64,000 bases of DNA. Origin: Sphingomonas montana (GTDB lineage Bacteria; Pseudomonadota; Alphaproteobacteria; Sphingomonadales; Sphingomonadaceae). The translations under genes and the position numbers were made by a program. Under the pieces are notes generated by a model. It saw only the letters and a list, made by a program, of their open reading frames with translations, did not search any database and was not told the DNA's origin. Shown here piece by piece: positions 8,164 through 16,201 of this stretch (the first letter of the stretch is position 1; each line of letters opens with the position of its first letter). Where the stretch lies: positions 1-64,000 of the forward strand of contig NZ_MOLY01000042.1 in the NCBI RefSeq assembly GCF_001956315.1, written 5' to 3'.

Positions 8164-8519
8164 TCGGGCAGCGCCGGGGTGGGCGGCACCGGTGCGGCCG
8201 GCGCGGGCGCGACGAGGCCGGCGGCGCTGGCGGGATTGGCGTCGAACTGTTTCAGCAGCATCTGCGCCACGCCGAAGCCGCCGGCGTCGGTCATGCTGTC
8301 GGCCAGCCGGCCGTCCTGCATGTCGCGAAATTGCGCGGAGGCCGAACTGTCCAGCGCCCCTTCGGCCAGCGATGCCTGGCGCATCGATCCGATGATCTGG
8401 CGGAGGAAGACCGCTTCGAACTGCTTGGCGACCTTGGCCAGCCCGTCCTTCTGCGCGGCGAGCGAGACGTTCGCGGCGCTGGTGCCGGCGGCGGGGGTGG
8501 TGTTCGATATGGTCGTCAT
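8160..8519 (-). CDS. flgJ: rod-binding protein FlgJ, short form without muramidase domain
   Basis: This 119-residue protein carries only the rod-capping domain: VAKQFEAVFLRQIIGSMRQAS near residues 30–50 and GFGVAQMLLKQF near 81–92. The C-terminal glucosaminidase domain found in enterobacterial FlgJ (313 residues) is absent, as is usual in alphaproteobacteria, so another lytic enzyme must open the wall for the rod. The ATG is fixed by the 4-base ATGA overlap with the flgI stop. A longer open frame continues upstream but only runs antiparallel to conserved FlgI sequence. The C-terminal tail is Pro/Ala-rich. Confidence 0.88.
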   Translation of the reverse strand: MTTISNTTPAAGTSAANVSLAAQKDGLAKVAKQFEAVFLRQIIGSMRQASLAEGALDSSASAQFRDMQDGRLADSMTDAGGFGVAQMLLKQFDANPASAAGLVAPAPAAPVPPTPALPE

Positions 8520-9622
8520 AGCACCACCAGCTCTGCCTTCATGGCGCCGGCCTGTTTCAGCGCCTCCAGGATGGCGACGAGGTCGGCGGGGGAGGCGCCG
8601 ATCGCGTTCACCGCCTTCACGATGTCGGCCAGCGACGCACCGGGGCGGAAATTGACCATCGGGTTGCGGCGTTCCTCGACCGTGATGGTGCTGGCCGGTT
8701 CGAGCGCGGTCTGGCCGCGCGAGAAGGGCGCGGGCTGGACGATGCGGGGGTCCTCGTCGACCTTCACCGTCAGCTTGCCGTGCGCGACCGCGGCGGGCGA
8801 GATGCGGACCGCGCCGTTGATGACGACCGTGCCGGTGCGCGCGTTGACGATGACGCGGGCGGCGGCGTCGGCCGGGTCGACCGGCAGGTTTTCGATCTGC
8901 CCCATCAGCAGCGTGCGGCCTTCCGCGCCGCGCGGCGCGTCGATCGCGACCGACACGGCGTCGATGGCGTGTGCGCGCTGGCCGGCGAAGGCCAGGTTGA
9001 TCGCGGTCGCGACGCGGCCGGCGGTGGTGAGGTCGGCCTCCGACAGGTTGAACACCAGCGCGTTGGACGCGAAACCGGTGTCGACCGCGCGTTCGACCGA
9101 GGCCCCGCCGGGGATACGCCCGGCGGTGGGGACGTTGACGGTGAGTTTGGATCCGTCGGCGGCATCGATGCCGAGCCCGCCGACCGCGAGGTTGCCCTGC
9201 GCCATGGCGTAGAGCTGACCATCCGCACCCAGCAAGGGCGCGGCGATCAGCGCGCCGCCGCGCAGCGACTTGGCCTTGCCGAGCGCCGACACGGTGATGT
9301 CGAGCCGCTGGCCGGGCTTGGCAAAGGCGGGCAGTTCGGCGGTGATGAGGACGGCGGCGGCGTTCTTCAGCGACGGGTTGATGCCCGGCGGAAGGGTAAG
9401 GCCGAAGCGCTGGACGGCGCCCTTCATGCCCGCGACGGTATATTCGAGGCCGTCGTCGCCGGTGCCGGCGAGGCCCACCACGATGCCGTAGCCGGTCAGC
9501 TGGTTGGAACGGACGCCCTGGAAGGTGCCGAGATCCTTGATCCGGTCGGCCCGCGCGGGGGCGGCGAGCGCCCACGGACCGGCAAGGGCAGCAAGCAGCA
9601 GGATGAGTCGGCGGATCGTCAT
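8516..9622 (-). CDS. flgI: flagellar P-ring protein FlgI
   Basis: FlgI is 368 residues from the ATG at 9622, which begins a clear signal peptide (LILLLAALAGPWALAAPARA) followed at once by the mature start DRIKDLGTFQGVRSNQLTGYG, invariant in FlgI. The end PADLVAILEALKQAGAMKAELVVL is also standard. The protein is secreted by Sec and forms the periplasmic P ring around the rod in peptidoglycan. Upstream in-frame codons to 9721 would displace the signal peptide and are rejected. The stop overlaps the flgJ start. A periplasmic chaperone (FlgA) is encoded in the neighbouring plus-strand operon. Confidence 0.95.
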   Translation of the reverse strand: MTIRRLILLLAALAGPWALAAPARADRIKDLGTFQGVRSNQLTGYGIVVGLAGTGDDGLEYTVAGMKGAVQRFGLTLPPGINPSLKNAAAVLITAELPAFAKPGQRLDITVSALGKAKSLRGGALIAAPLLGADGQLYAMAQGNLAVGGLGIDAADGSKLTVNVPTAGRIPGGASVERAVDTGFASNALVFNLSEADLTTAGRVATAINLAFAGQRAHAIDAVSVAIDAPRGAEGRTLLMGQIENLPVDPADAAARVIVNARTGTVVINGAVRISPAAVAHGKLTVKVDEDPRIVQPAPFSRGQTALEPASTITVEERRNPMVNFRPGASLADIVKAVNAIGASPADLVAILEALKQAGAMKAELVVL

Positions 9623-9626
9623 GCCG

Positions 9627-10346
9627 TCAGAATGGGCTGAGCATCGTGAAGAAGCGGTTAAGCCAGCCGGCGCGGCTGGCGCGTGCGATCTCGCCAGATC
9701 CGGAATAGGTGATGCGCGCATCGGCGACGCTGGTAGAGGCGACGCGGTTGTCGGGCAGGATGTCCGCCGGCCGGACGATGCCGGAGATGCGGATATATTC
9801 GTCGCCGCGGTTCAGCGTCACCTGCTTTTCGCCGCGGACCATGAGGTTGCCGTTGGGCAGCACGCGTTCGACGGTGACGGTGACCTCGCCGGTCAGCGCG
9901 TTCGCCTGCGTCGCGGAACCGGTGCCGGCAAAGGTGCTGCCGCCGCCCACGCTGGCCTCCGCCGCGCGGAAGAAGGACAGCGGGCCGACGGCGGGCGGGG
10001 TGAGGCCGATATTGCCGTTGCGGTCGGTGGAGGCCGAGTTGCTCTTCACCGCCTGCGTCCGTTCGACCAGCACGATCGACAACGTATCGCCGATGCGCGC
10101 GGCGCGGGCACCGGAGGTGAGCGCGGCATAGCCGGTCGATGCCTGGTAGATGCCGCCGTTCGCGACCGGGGCTGCGGCCTCGACCGGCATGCTGGCCGCG
10201 TAGCTGACCGGCGGCGTCTTCGGCCGGCGCGCGTCGACCGGATTGGCGTGGACCGCGAAGGCGAGGCCGGCCGCCATGGTGAGCGCCCAGAGGCCCGCGC
10301 CCTGCCGCGCGATGCGGAGCGACACGGCGTCGGGGTCCGACGGCAT
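9627..10346 (-). CDS. flgH: flagellar L-ring protein FlgH, apparently lacking the lipobox cysteine
   Basis: The mature part matches FlgH: IYQASTGYAALTSGARAARIGDTLSIVL, then SFFRAAEASVGGGSTFAGTG and the C-terminal LPNGNLMVRGEKQVTLNRGDEYIRISG. FlgH forms the outer-membrane L ring and is normally a lipoprotein. Here the leader ends in ALTMAAGLAFAVHA and there is no Cys near the cleavage region, so a type I signal peptide is predicted instead. The start at 10346 gives 239 residues. The frame is open to 10451, but that extension is partly translated from a dispersed repeat (10369–10396) and overlaps flgG, so it is unlikely to be native. The only Cys in the frame lies in that repeat-derived stretch. 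Confidence 0.85.
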   Translation of the reverse strand: MPSDPDAVSLRIARQGAGLWALTMAAGLAFAVHANPVDARRPKTPPVSYAASMPVEAAAPVANGGIYQASTGYAALTSGARAARIGDTLSIVLVERTQAVKSNSASTDRNGNIGLTPPAVGPLSFFRAAEASVGGGSTFAGTGSATQANALTGEVTVTVERVLPNGNLMVRGEKQVTLNRGDEYIRISGIVRPADILPDNRVASTSVADARITYSGSGEIARASRAGWLNRFFTMLSPF

Positions 10347-10368
10347 CGCGTGCGTCGAGGTCGACAAG

Positions 10369-10396
10369 CGTTCTCGACAGGCTCGAACCAAGCGGA
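10369..10396. repeat. half copy of palindromic repeat, family B
   Basis: GTTCTCGACAGGCTCGAACC (from 10370) is one arm of a palindrome seen whole at 52924–52985. It lies in the 85-base gap between flgG and flgH. Confidence 0.65.
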
Positions 10397-10431
10397 GAGG
10401 GGCGGAATGAAACGGCGCGGTCATCACCGGG

Positions 10432-11220
10432 TCAGAGCTGCTGGTTGACATATTGCAGCATCTCGTCGGTTGCCTTGATCATCTTGGAATTGACCTCATA
10501 GGCACGTTGCGTCTCGATCATGTCGACCAGTTCCTCGACCACGTTGACGTTGGATGCCTCCAGGCTGTTCTGCTGGATGAGGCCGCGCCCTTCGAGGCCG
10601 GCATCGCCGACCTGCGGTGCGCCCGATGCGGCGGTTTCGGTGAGCAGGTTGTTGCCCGCGGCCTGGAGACCGGCGGCGTTGGTGAAGCGCGCGAGCTGGA
10701 TCTTGCCGAGTTCGCTCGTCTCCGTCTGCCCGGCCAGCATCGCGGACACCGTGCCGTCGGTGCCGATCGTGATCGCCGTGGCGCCTTCCGGTATCGTGAT
10801 TTCGGGCAGGACGGACATGCCGTCCGCGGTCACCAGCCTGCCATCGGCGGACTGGTTGAAATCGCCTGCGCGGGTGTAGCCGGTCTTGCCGTCGGGCATC
10901 TGGATCTGGAAATAGCCGCCGCCCTCGATCGCGAGATCGAGCGGGTTGCCGGTGACCTGTGTCGACCCCTGCGTGTCGATGCGCGCGGTGCCGTTGATCT
11001 GGACACCGGTGCCGAGGTTCGTGCCGATCGCATATTTGTCGTCGCCCGACGACGTGGCACCGGCGGCGGTGATCGCCTGGTAGGCAAGCGTTTCGAAGGA
11101 AGCGCGGTCGCGCTTGAACCCGGTGGTGTTCACGTTGGCCAGGTTGTTGGCGATGACGCGCATCCGGGTGGACTGCGCATCGAGCCCGGTGCGGGCGACG
11201 TGGAGGGCGGCGTTGGTCAT
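10432..11220 (-). CDS. flgG: distal rod protein FlgG
   Basis: FlgG, 262 residues, the normal length. The N-terminal LHVARTGLDAQSTRMRVIAN and NNLANVNTTGFKRDRASFE motifs, the QVTGNPLDLAIEGGGYFQI segment and the C-terminal NVVEELVDMIETQRAYEVNS are all present. It forms the distal rod that passes through the L and P rings. The gene is fourth from the end of the flgBCDEFGHIJKL operon order, 28 bases after flgF. The flgH start follows after a gap that contains a repeat. Confidence 0.96.
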   Translation of the reverse strand: MTNAALHVARTGLDAQSTRMRVIANNLANVNTTGFKRDRASFETLAYQAITAAGATSSGDDKYAIGTNLGTGVQINGTARIDTQGSTQVTGNPLDLAIEGGGYFQIQMPDGKTGYTRAGDFNQSADGRLVTADGMSVLPEITIPEGATAITIGTDGTVSAMLAGQTETSELGKIQLARFTNAAGLQAAGNNLLTETAASGAPQVGDAGLEGRGLIQQNSLEASNVNVVEELVDMIETQRAYEVNSKMIKATDEMLQYVNQQL

Positions 11221-11248
11221 GGGAGGCTACTCCGGAGAGAGAAGGGGA

Positions 11249-12001
11249 TCAGTCGAGGCTCATCAGCTTGGTCGCGTCGGTGTCGATTTCCTTGGCGGAG
11301 GCCAGCATCTTCACCTGCGAATCCCAGGACCGGCTGGCGTCGATCATCTCGATCAGCGCGGTCGATGCGTTGACGTTCGACCCTTCGAGCGTTTCGGTGG
11401 CGAGCTTCGCTTCCGGATCGGACGGCAGCGTGCCGCCGCCGCGGACGCGGAACAGGTTGTCGGTGCCCTTCACGATCGTGGAGCCGGCGGGCGACACGAG
11501 TTTCAGCCGATCGACCTGGACCAGTACGGTGTTCGGCTGACCCGCGGGGACGATGCGGACGACGCCCTGGTCGTCGATCCGGACGTCGTCGTACGGGGGC
11601 AGCGTGATCGGGCCGCCTTCGCCCAGCACGGGCGTGCCGTCGCCATTGGTCAGCAGGCCGCTGTCCGACACCGCCAGATCGCCGCGGCGGGTGTAGGATT
11701 CCTCTCCGTCGGCGGCCTGCACCGCGAGCAGCGCATCGCCGTGCAACGCGACGTCGAGCGCGCGGCCGGTATGGTTGAACGCGCCCTGCGTCATGTCCGA
11801 CGTCATCAGTTCCTCCGATGCCATCGCGCGCGCGGTGAGGCCGGGCGTGCTGCCCGTCGACTGGATGTAGAGCGCGGTCGACGCCGACCGATCGCCGCGG
11901 AAACCGACGGTGTTGGCGTTGGCCAGGTTGTTGGCGATCGTGGTCTGGCGGGCCATGGCGGCCCGCATGCCCGATGCGGCGGAATATCCGAGCCGGTCCA
12001 T
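11249..12001 (-). CDS. flgF: proximal rod protein FlgF
   Basis: FlgF, 250 residues, shares the rod-protein framework of FlgG: RQTTIANNLANANTVGFRGD near the N-terminus and ASTALIEMIDASRSWDSQVKM at the C-terminus. It is distinguished from FlgG by the start MDRLGYSAASGMRAAMAR and by its position between flgE and flgG. It is exported and part of the proximal rod. Confidence 0.93.
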   Translation of the reverse strand: MDRLGYSAASGMRAAMARQTTIANNLANANTVGFRGDRSASTALYIQSTGSTPGLTARAMASEELMTSDMTQGAFNHTGRALDVALHGDALLAVQAADGEESYTRRGDLAVSDSGLLTNGDGTPVLGEGGPITLPPYDDVRIDDQGVVRIVPAGQPNTVLVQVDRLKLVSPAGSTIVKGTDNLFRVRGGGTLPSDPEAKLATETLEGSNVNASTALIEMIDASRSWDSQVKMLASAKEIDTDATKLMSLD

Positions 12002-12016
12002 GGATCAGCGCCCCCC

Positions 12017-13321
12017 TTAGCTGCTGCGCAGATTGACGGCGATCGACGTCATCTGGTTCGCGGTGTCGATCGCCTTGGCGTTCGCCTGGAAATTGCGTTG
12101 CGCGGTGATGAGCGCGACCAGTTCCTCGGTGATGTCGACATTGGCGGTTTCGAGCTGGCCGGTGCTGATCGACCCCAGGCCGCCGGCGCCCGCCTCGCCC
12201 ACGGTCGCGGCACCGGATTCACCGGTCTGCGTCCAGGCGGCGTCGCCCAGCTGACGCATGCCGGCCGGGTTGGCGAAGGTGGCGATGACCAGCTTGCCCA
12301 GTTTCCGGTCGTCGCCGTTGGAGTAGGTGGCGGTGACCAGGCCGTCCTTGCCGATCGACACATTGTCGAGCTTGCCGACCGGCACGCCGTCCTGCGTCAG
12401 GTTGGTGGTCGAGAAGGCGGCGGTCGACTGCCGCGTCGCGGTGCCGAAATCGACCGAGAGGTTTAGCGGGCCGGCGGCCCCCCGCGGCGTCGCCGCGCCG
12501 TAGCGGACCGCGGTGGTGGGGGCGGTCATCCGCCCTTCGGCATCGAAGGTCAGCCGCGCCGCGACGGCGGGCACGGTGGCGGCCCCGTCCGCGCTGAGTT
12601 CGGTATCGCCGACGAAGGTGCGCGCCGACCAGCTGCTCGACTTGTCCGTCTCGGTCGGTGCGGTGTCGCGGCTGTAATAGGTCGTCGCCTGGAACGCGGC
12701 ACCGGCGCTGTCGTAGACGGTGGAGGTGGCCGAGAAATTATAGCTGTTCGGATCGAGCCGATCGAACGTGTAGCCATTTGCATATTGCGCGCGCGACGCG
12801 GGCACGATGGCGTCGGACGGCAGGTTGACGGTCTGGCTGACGCGTTCGGTGGCGCGTGCGGTGCCGCTGATCTGCGGAATCGTCAGGTTGCGGGTGGCGG
12901 ACAGGCCGGTCGCGGTGACGGCGCCGGTGGTGTCGACCGGCAGGACCTGGAGATAGGCGCCGCGACTGTCGATGACGTTGTTGTCCTTGTCCGTGCCGAA
13001 CGCGCCGTTGCGGGTGTAGCTGGTCTGGCCGCCCGACTGCTCCTGATGCGTGACGAAGAAGCCCTGGCCCGAGATCATAAGGTCGAGGCCGCGTTCCGAC
13101 GTCTGGATGCCGCCCTGGCTGAATTCCTGGTCGATGCTCTGCAGCCGCGTGCCGCTGCCGGCCATGTTCGCGGACTGGAACGGCGAGGCGGACATGATGT
13201 CGCCGAAATCCGCCCGGCTCTTCTTGAATCCGGTCGAGCCGACGTTGGCGACGTTGTTGGACACGACCGACAGGTTGGTCTGCGCGGCCTTCAGGCCGGA
13301 AAGCGAGGTGTAGAAGGACAT
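12017..13321 (-). CDS. flgE: flagellar hook protein FlgE
   Basis: FlgE, 434 residues, begins with SFYTSLSGLKAAQTNLSVVS and NNVANVGSTGFKKSRADFGD. The LDLMISGQGFFV motif is near residue 80 and the C-terminal NVDITEELVALITAQRNFQA closes the D0 domain. It polymerises into the hook that joins rod and filament. The middle (about residues 150–300) contains the variable surface domain. The length is controlled by FliK, encoded at 30079. It lies between flgD, which caps hook assembly, and flgF. Confidence 0.95.
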   Translation of the reverse strand: MSFYTSLSGLKAAQTNLSVVSNNVANVGSTGFKKSRADFGDIMSASPFQSANMAGSGTRLQSIDQEFSQGGIQTSERGLDLMISGQGFFVTHQEQSGGQTSYTRNGAFGTDKDNNVIDSRGAYLQVLPVDTTGAVTATGLSATRNLTIPQISGTARATERVSQTVNLPSDAIVPASRAQYANGYTFDRLDPNSYNFSATSTVYDSAGAAFQATTYYSRDTAPTETDKSSSWSARTFVGDTELSADGAATVPAVAARLTFDAEGRMTAPTTAVRYGAATPRGAAGPLNLSVDFGTATRQSTAAFSTTNLTQDGVPVGKLDNVSIGKDGLVTATYSNGDDRKLGKLVIATFANPAGMRQLGDAAWTQTGESGAATVGEAGAGGLGSISTGQLETANVDITEELVALITAQRNFQANAKAIDTANQMTSIAVNLRSS

Positions 13322-13349
13322 GGATTGCTCCGGATCTTGAAAAGGGGGC

Positions 13350-14018
13350 TCAGCCGAGTTTCAGCGCGGCGTCGGGCGCGATCAGCCCGAGCGGGGTGAC
13401 GAGGCGGGTGGTGGCCCCGCCGGCGGGCGACTGGACCCCGCCGATCGCGGCCCAGCTGGCGGTGGTGGCGGCGATCGCGCCGTCCGGCCCGCGCGCCGAG
13501 ACGCGGATCGTGAGCGGGCCGCCGGCCGCGGGGGTGCCGTCCGCGGCCTTGCCGTCCCACGAGAAGCCGACCGTACCGGCATTCTGTTCGCCCAGTGCGC
13601 GCGAATGGACGACGGTGCCGTTGCCGTCGATCAGGTCGAGCGTCACCGCCGACGCGTCGTCGGGCAGGGCGATCTCGCCGGCATAGCGACCGTCGGACAA
13701 CGGCGTGGCGGTGTCGGTCGCGACGAGCGCGTTGCGGCCGATCCAGCTGGCGGCGTCGCCGATCCGCGAGGCGGACAGGCTTTCCTTGATCGCGCTGAGG
13801 CTTGTGTTCATCTCCGATATGCCGGCGACCGAGCTGAACTGCGCCATCTGGGCGACCATCTGGGTGTTGTCGACCGGGCTGAACGGGTCCTGCGTCTTCA
13901 GCTGGGTGGTCATCAGTTTCAGGAAGGACGACTGGTCGAGCGTGCTGCTCTTGGCCGTCTTGGCCGCGGCGGTGTTGGCGATCGACAGGGAATCGGTCGA
14001 AAGGGCGGTAACGGTCAT
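13350..14018 (-). CDS. flgD: hook assembly scaffolding protein FlgD
   Basis: FlgD, 222 residues. The N-terminal LDQSSFLKLMTTQLKTQDPF with NTQMVAQMAQFSSVAGI is the conserved export and capping region. The C-terminal half has the FlgD Ig-like and tudor-like domains (GFSWDGKAADGTPAAGGPLT). It caps the growing hook and is later displaced. The start overlaps the flgC stop by 4 bases. Confidence 0.93.
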   Translation of the reverse strand: MTVTALSTDSLSIANTAAAKTAKSSTLDQSSFLKLMTTQLKTQDPFSPVDNTQMVAQMAQFSSVAGISEMNTSLSAIKESLSASRIGDAASWIGRNALVATDTATPLSDGRYAGEIALPDDASAVTLDLIDGNGTVVHSRALGEQNAGTVGFSWDGKAADGTPAAGGPLTIRVSARGPDGAIAATTASWAAIGGVQSPAGGATTRLVTPLGLIAPDAALKLG

Positions 14019-14425
14019 TTGCCGATCCTCAACGTGTCTAGGGTGAGCGTCTTGGCGGTCTGCATGACCTGGACGTTGTTCTGGTACTGGCGGGCGGTTT
14101 CCATCATCTCGACCATCTCGGCCGCGCTATCGACGCCGGCATCCCACACATCGCCGTTCTGGTCGGCCAGCGGGCTGTCCGGTGCATGGCGGCGGGTGGG
14201 CTCGGTCGCGGCGGCGACGACCCGGTCGACGCGGACGGTGGCGACGCCGGCGCTGGCCGTCACCGCGCTGAACACCGGTTTCAGCGATCGGAACGCGCCT
14301 TCCTTCGTGGTCGACACGGTGCCGGCATTGGCCAGGTTGGACGCGGTGGTGTTGAGCCGCAGCATCTGCGCGGACATGGCGCGCCCGGCGATATCGTAGA
14401 CGGACAGGGGGCCGGTCATTTTCAT
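14015..14425 (-). CDS. flgC: proximal rod protein FlgC
   Basis: FlgC, 136 residues. It has an N-terminal LSVYDIAGRAMSAQMLRLNT and NLANAGTVSTT rod motif, and a C-terminal AAEMVEMMETARQYQNNVQV. The ATG at 14425 is chosen because it overlaps the flgB stop as ATGA. The frame is open much further upstream, but only as an antisense-like extension over flgB. A second ATG at 14419 is possible. Confidence 0.93.
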   Translation of the reverse strand: MKMTGPLSVYDIAGRAMSAQMLRLNTTASNLANAGTVSTTKEGAFRSLKPVFSAVTASAGVATVRVDRVVAAATEPTRRHAPDSPLADQNGDVWDAGVDSAAEMVEMMETARQYQNNVQVMQTAKTLTLDTLRIGK

Positions 14426-14775
14426 TCGCCTTTCAGGGCCTGCATCACGGTCTGGATGCGGCCTTCGAGGAAGGAGAGCGTCGTCCGGTACTGGACGGCG
14501 TTTTCGGCAAAGGCGGTCTGTTCGGTCGTGAGTTCGACCGTGTTGCCGTCGAGCGAGCTTTCGAGCGGCACGCGGTACTGGACCGCCGCATCGGCCGCGC
14601 CGTTGACGCTGGACCCGGCCGACGCGGCGGCGAGCGCCTTGCCGAAATCGATGTCGCGCGCCTTGTAGTTCGGCGTCGCGGCATTGGCGATGTTGGACGC
14701 CAGCATGGCAAGCCGCTGGCTGCGGAGCGCGAGCGCATTGCCGTGCATGCCGAACAGGGGGTCGATGCCGGCCAT
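14422..14775 (-). CDS. flgB: proximal rod protein FlgB
   Basis: FlgB, 117 residues, is the first gene of the minus-strand operon flgBCDEFGHIJKL. The rod motif RSQRLAMLASNIANAATPNY is near residues 18–37 and the C-terminal helix ENAVQYRTTLSFLEGRIQTV closes the coiled coil. It is exported and builds the most proximal rod with FlgC and FliE. A sigma54 promoter lies about 100 bases upstream, with enhancer-like palindromes behind it, so FlbD probably activates the whole operon. Confidence 0.93.
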   Translation of the reverse strand: MAGIDPLFGMHGNALALRSQRLAMLASNIANAATPNYKARDIDFGKALAAASAGSSVNGAADAAVQYRVPLESSLDGNTVELTTEQTAFAENAVQYRTTLSFLEGRIQTVMQALKGE

Positions 14776-14872
14776 GAACTGCCTTTCCTTCTAAAGTTTG
14801 GTGCGGACCGGTCGTTCCCTTTGGTGAGGGGCGGCTGGTCCGGGTGCGATGGCGCTGTCTATGCACGGGCAT

Positions 14873-14890
14873 ATGCAGAGGTCGTGCCAA
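14873..14890 (-). promoter_or_regulatory. sigma54 promoter of the flgB operon
   Basis: The minus-strand reading TTGGCACGACCTCTGCAT has GG and GC exactly 10 bases apart and differs from the consensus TGGCACG-N4-TTGCA at one position. The expected start is near 14863, about 88 bases before the flgB ATG. Confidence 0.8.
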
Positions 14891-14930
14891 GTTGGACCCG
14901 GCGGTCGCCGAAACGCCGGACACTTAGGTG

Positions 14931-14989
14931 TTGCCGGCCGACCGGCAGGATTTTGCCGGGACCGGCAGAAATTTGCCGGTCGTTGCCGG
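14931..14989. promoter_or_regulatory. cluster of CCGGCA/TTGCCGG palindromes, proposed FlbD enhancer
   Basis: Two tandem 20-base units (14940–14959 and 14960–14979) each carry the palindrome CCGGCA–N6–TGCCGG or a one-base variant. Extra TTGCCGG half-sites start at 14931 and 14983. The four TTGCCGG copies start at 14931, 14953, 14973 and 14983, that is 22, 20 and 10 bases apart, close to whole helical turns. The cluster lies 40–100 bases upstream of the flgB sigma54 promoter and resembles the ftr sites bound by FlbD in Caulobacter. It could instead serve the divergent motA-like gene at 15014. Confidence 0.55.
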
Positions 14990-15013
14990 TGGTGCGGCGG
15001 AACGTGGGGAAAT

Positions 15014-15691
15014 ATGGGCTTTCTGGACAGTATCGGCCGCTTCATCGATCTGCTCGCGATCCTGATCGTGTTCGGCGGCACGCTGGCGATCACGGCGTTG
15101 CGTTCGACGCGTGCCGATCTGGGCGCGGCGGGGGCGAGCCTGGCCGTGCTGTTCCGCGCGGACCCGGCGGCCGACGCACTGGCGGCGCGGGTGGCGGTGG
15201 GACGGATCGAGGCGCTGGCGCAGGTCCGCACGATCGCGTGCGTCGACCGGGTGACGACGGCGGGGCCGTTCCTGCGGCAGGCGGCGCTGGAACTGGCCAA
15301 TGCGGCGAGCGCGCGCGGTTTCGCGCTGTGGGCCGAGGATGCGATCGCGGCGCGGCGGGCACGGCACGACCGGGTCGCGGCGGTGTGGCGCGCGGCGGCG
15401 GACGGTGCGCCGGCGATGGGGATGGTCGGGACGGTCGTGGCGCTGATCGCGATGTTCGGCGCGATGGACGATCCCGCCGCGATCGGCCCGGCGATGGCGG
15501 TGGCGATGCTGACCACGCTGTACGGGCTGGTGCTGGGCAATGTGGTGGCGGGGCCTATCGCGGCGCGGCTGGAACGATTGTCGGAGGAGGAAGCCGCGTG
15601 GCAGGACTGGGTGGTGCGGCGGCTGGCGCTGCTGGCGCAGGCCGAGCTGGACACGCCGTCGCGCGTGGTGCCGTTGCAGGCGGTGGCATAA
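15014..15691 (+). CDS. small MotA/TolQ/ExbB-like stator subunit, second copy
   Basis: A 225-residue membrane protein of the MotA/TolQ/ExbB superfamily. Helix 1 lies at about residues 12–30 (LLAILIVFGGTLAITAL). The pair near residues 130–185 (GAPAMGMVGTVVALIAMFGAMD and AVAMLTTLYGLVLGNVVAGPIA) matches MotA helices 3 and 4, with GMVGTVVALI the superfamily signature. The cytoplasmic part is short compared with MotA at 4828–5691 (287 residues). The gene overlaps the next by one base. It reads away from flgB across a region with enhancer-like sites. It may be an auxiliary stator or regulate the motor; I infer motility only from context. Confidence 0.75.
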   Translation: MGFLDSIGRFIDLLAILIVFGGTLAITALRSTRADLGAAGASLAVLFRADPAADALAARVAVGRIEALAQVRTIACVDRVTTAGPFLRQAALELANAASARGFALWAEDAIAARRARHDRVAAVWRAAADGAPAMGMVGTVVALIAMFGAMDDPAAIGPAMAVAMLTTLYGLVLGNVVAGPIAARLERLSEEEAAWQDWVVRRLALLAQAELDTPSRVVPLQAVA

Positions 15692-16149
15692 TGCGACCGG
15701 TCCGCCGAGCCGGCGGGCGGTGGCTAATGAGCTTTGCCGACCTGTGCCTGTTGCTGCTGGGGTTCTTCGTGCTGCTGCAGGCGCAGCGCGGGCAGGCGGG
15801 GGCGGTGAGCGCGGGCATGCGCGCGGCGTTCGGCGGCGTGACGGGTGCTTCGAACGCGTCAGACGCGGCGGCGGACTGGTTCGAGCCGGGCGAAGCGGTG
15901 TTTCGCGCCGGCGTGGCGGACCGGTTGCGGGTGCTGGGCGCGCAGGCCGGGACGCGGCGGGTGACCGTGGAAAGCCGCGGGGCCGACCGGTCGGGGCGGC
16001 GGTTCGACGCGTGGGAACTGGCCGCGGCGCGCGCGGCAGCGGTGGCGCGCGCCGTGGCGGCGGGCGGGGTGGATCCGGCGCGGGTGGATCTGGTGATGAC
16101 TCCGTCGCACGAGGCCGGGGCGCAGGTGATCGTGGTGCGGATGCGGTGA
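15691..16149 (+). CDS. small MotB-like stator subunit, second copy
   Basis: The 152-residue protein has one membrane helix with the ion-binding Asp in SFADLCLLLLGFFVLLQ (about residues 14–30), as in MotB. The C-terminal part DAWELAAARAAAVARAVAAG (about 107–126) resembles the peptidoglycan-binding helix of OmpA-like domains. It is half the size of the MotB at 3894–4823 and lacks the TDxxP-type loop, so wall anchoring may be weak or absent. It starts at the last base of the preceding MotA-like gene and must be co-translated. flgA follows 100 bases later behind its own sigma54 promoter. Confidence 0.7.
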   Translation: MRPVRRAGGRWLMSFADLCLLLLGFFVLLQAQRGQAGAVSAGMRAAFGGVTGASNASDAAADWFEPGEAVFRAGVADRLRVLGAQAGTRRVTVESRGADRSGRRFDAWELAAARAAAVARAVAAGGVDPARVDLVMTPSHEAGAQVIVVRMR

Positions 16150-16201
16150 AATTTCCCAGCCCCCGCGTTCAGGGAAGGGGCTTACTGGTGTGCGTTGCAA
16201 C

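Noticed and set aside
14940-14979. The CCGGCA/TTGCCGG units read as sigma54 promoters themselves
   Set aside because: GG and GC are 9, not 10, bases apart, which sigma54 does not tolerate well. Palindromic symmetry fits a protein-binding site better.
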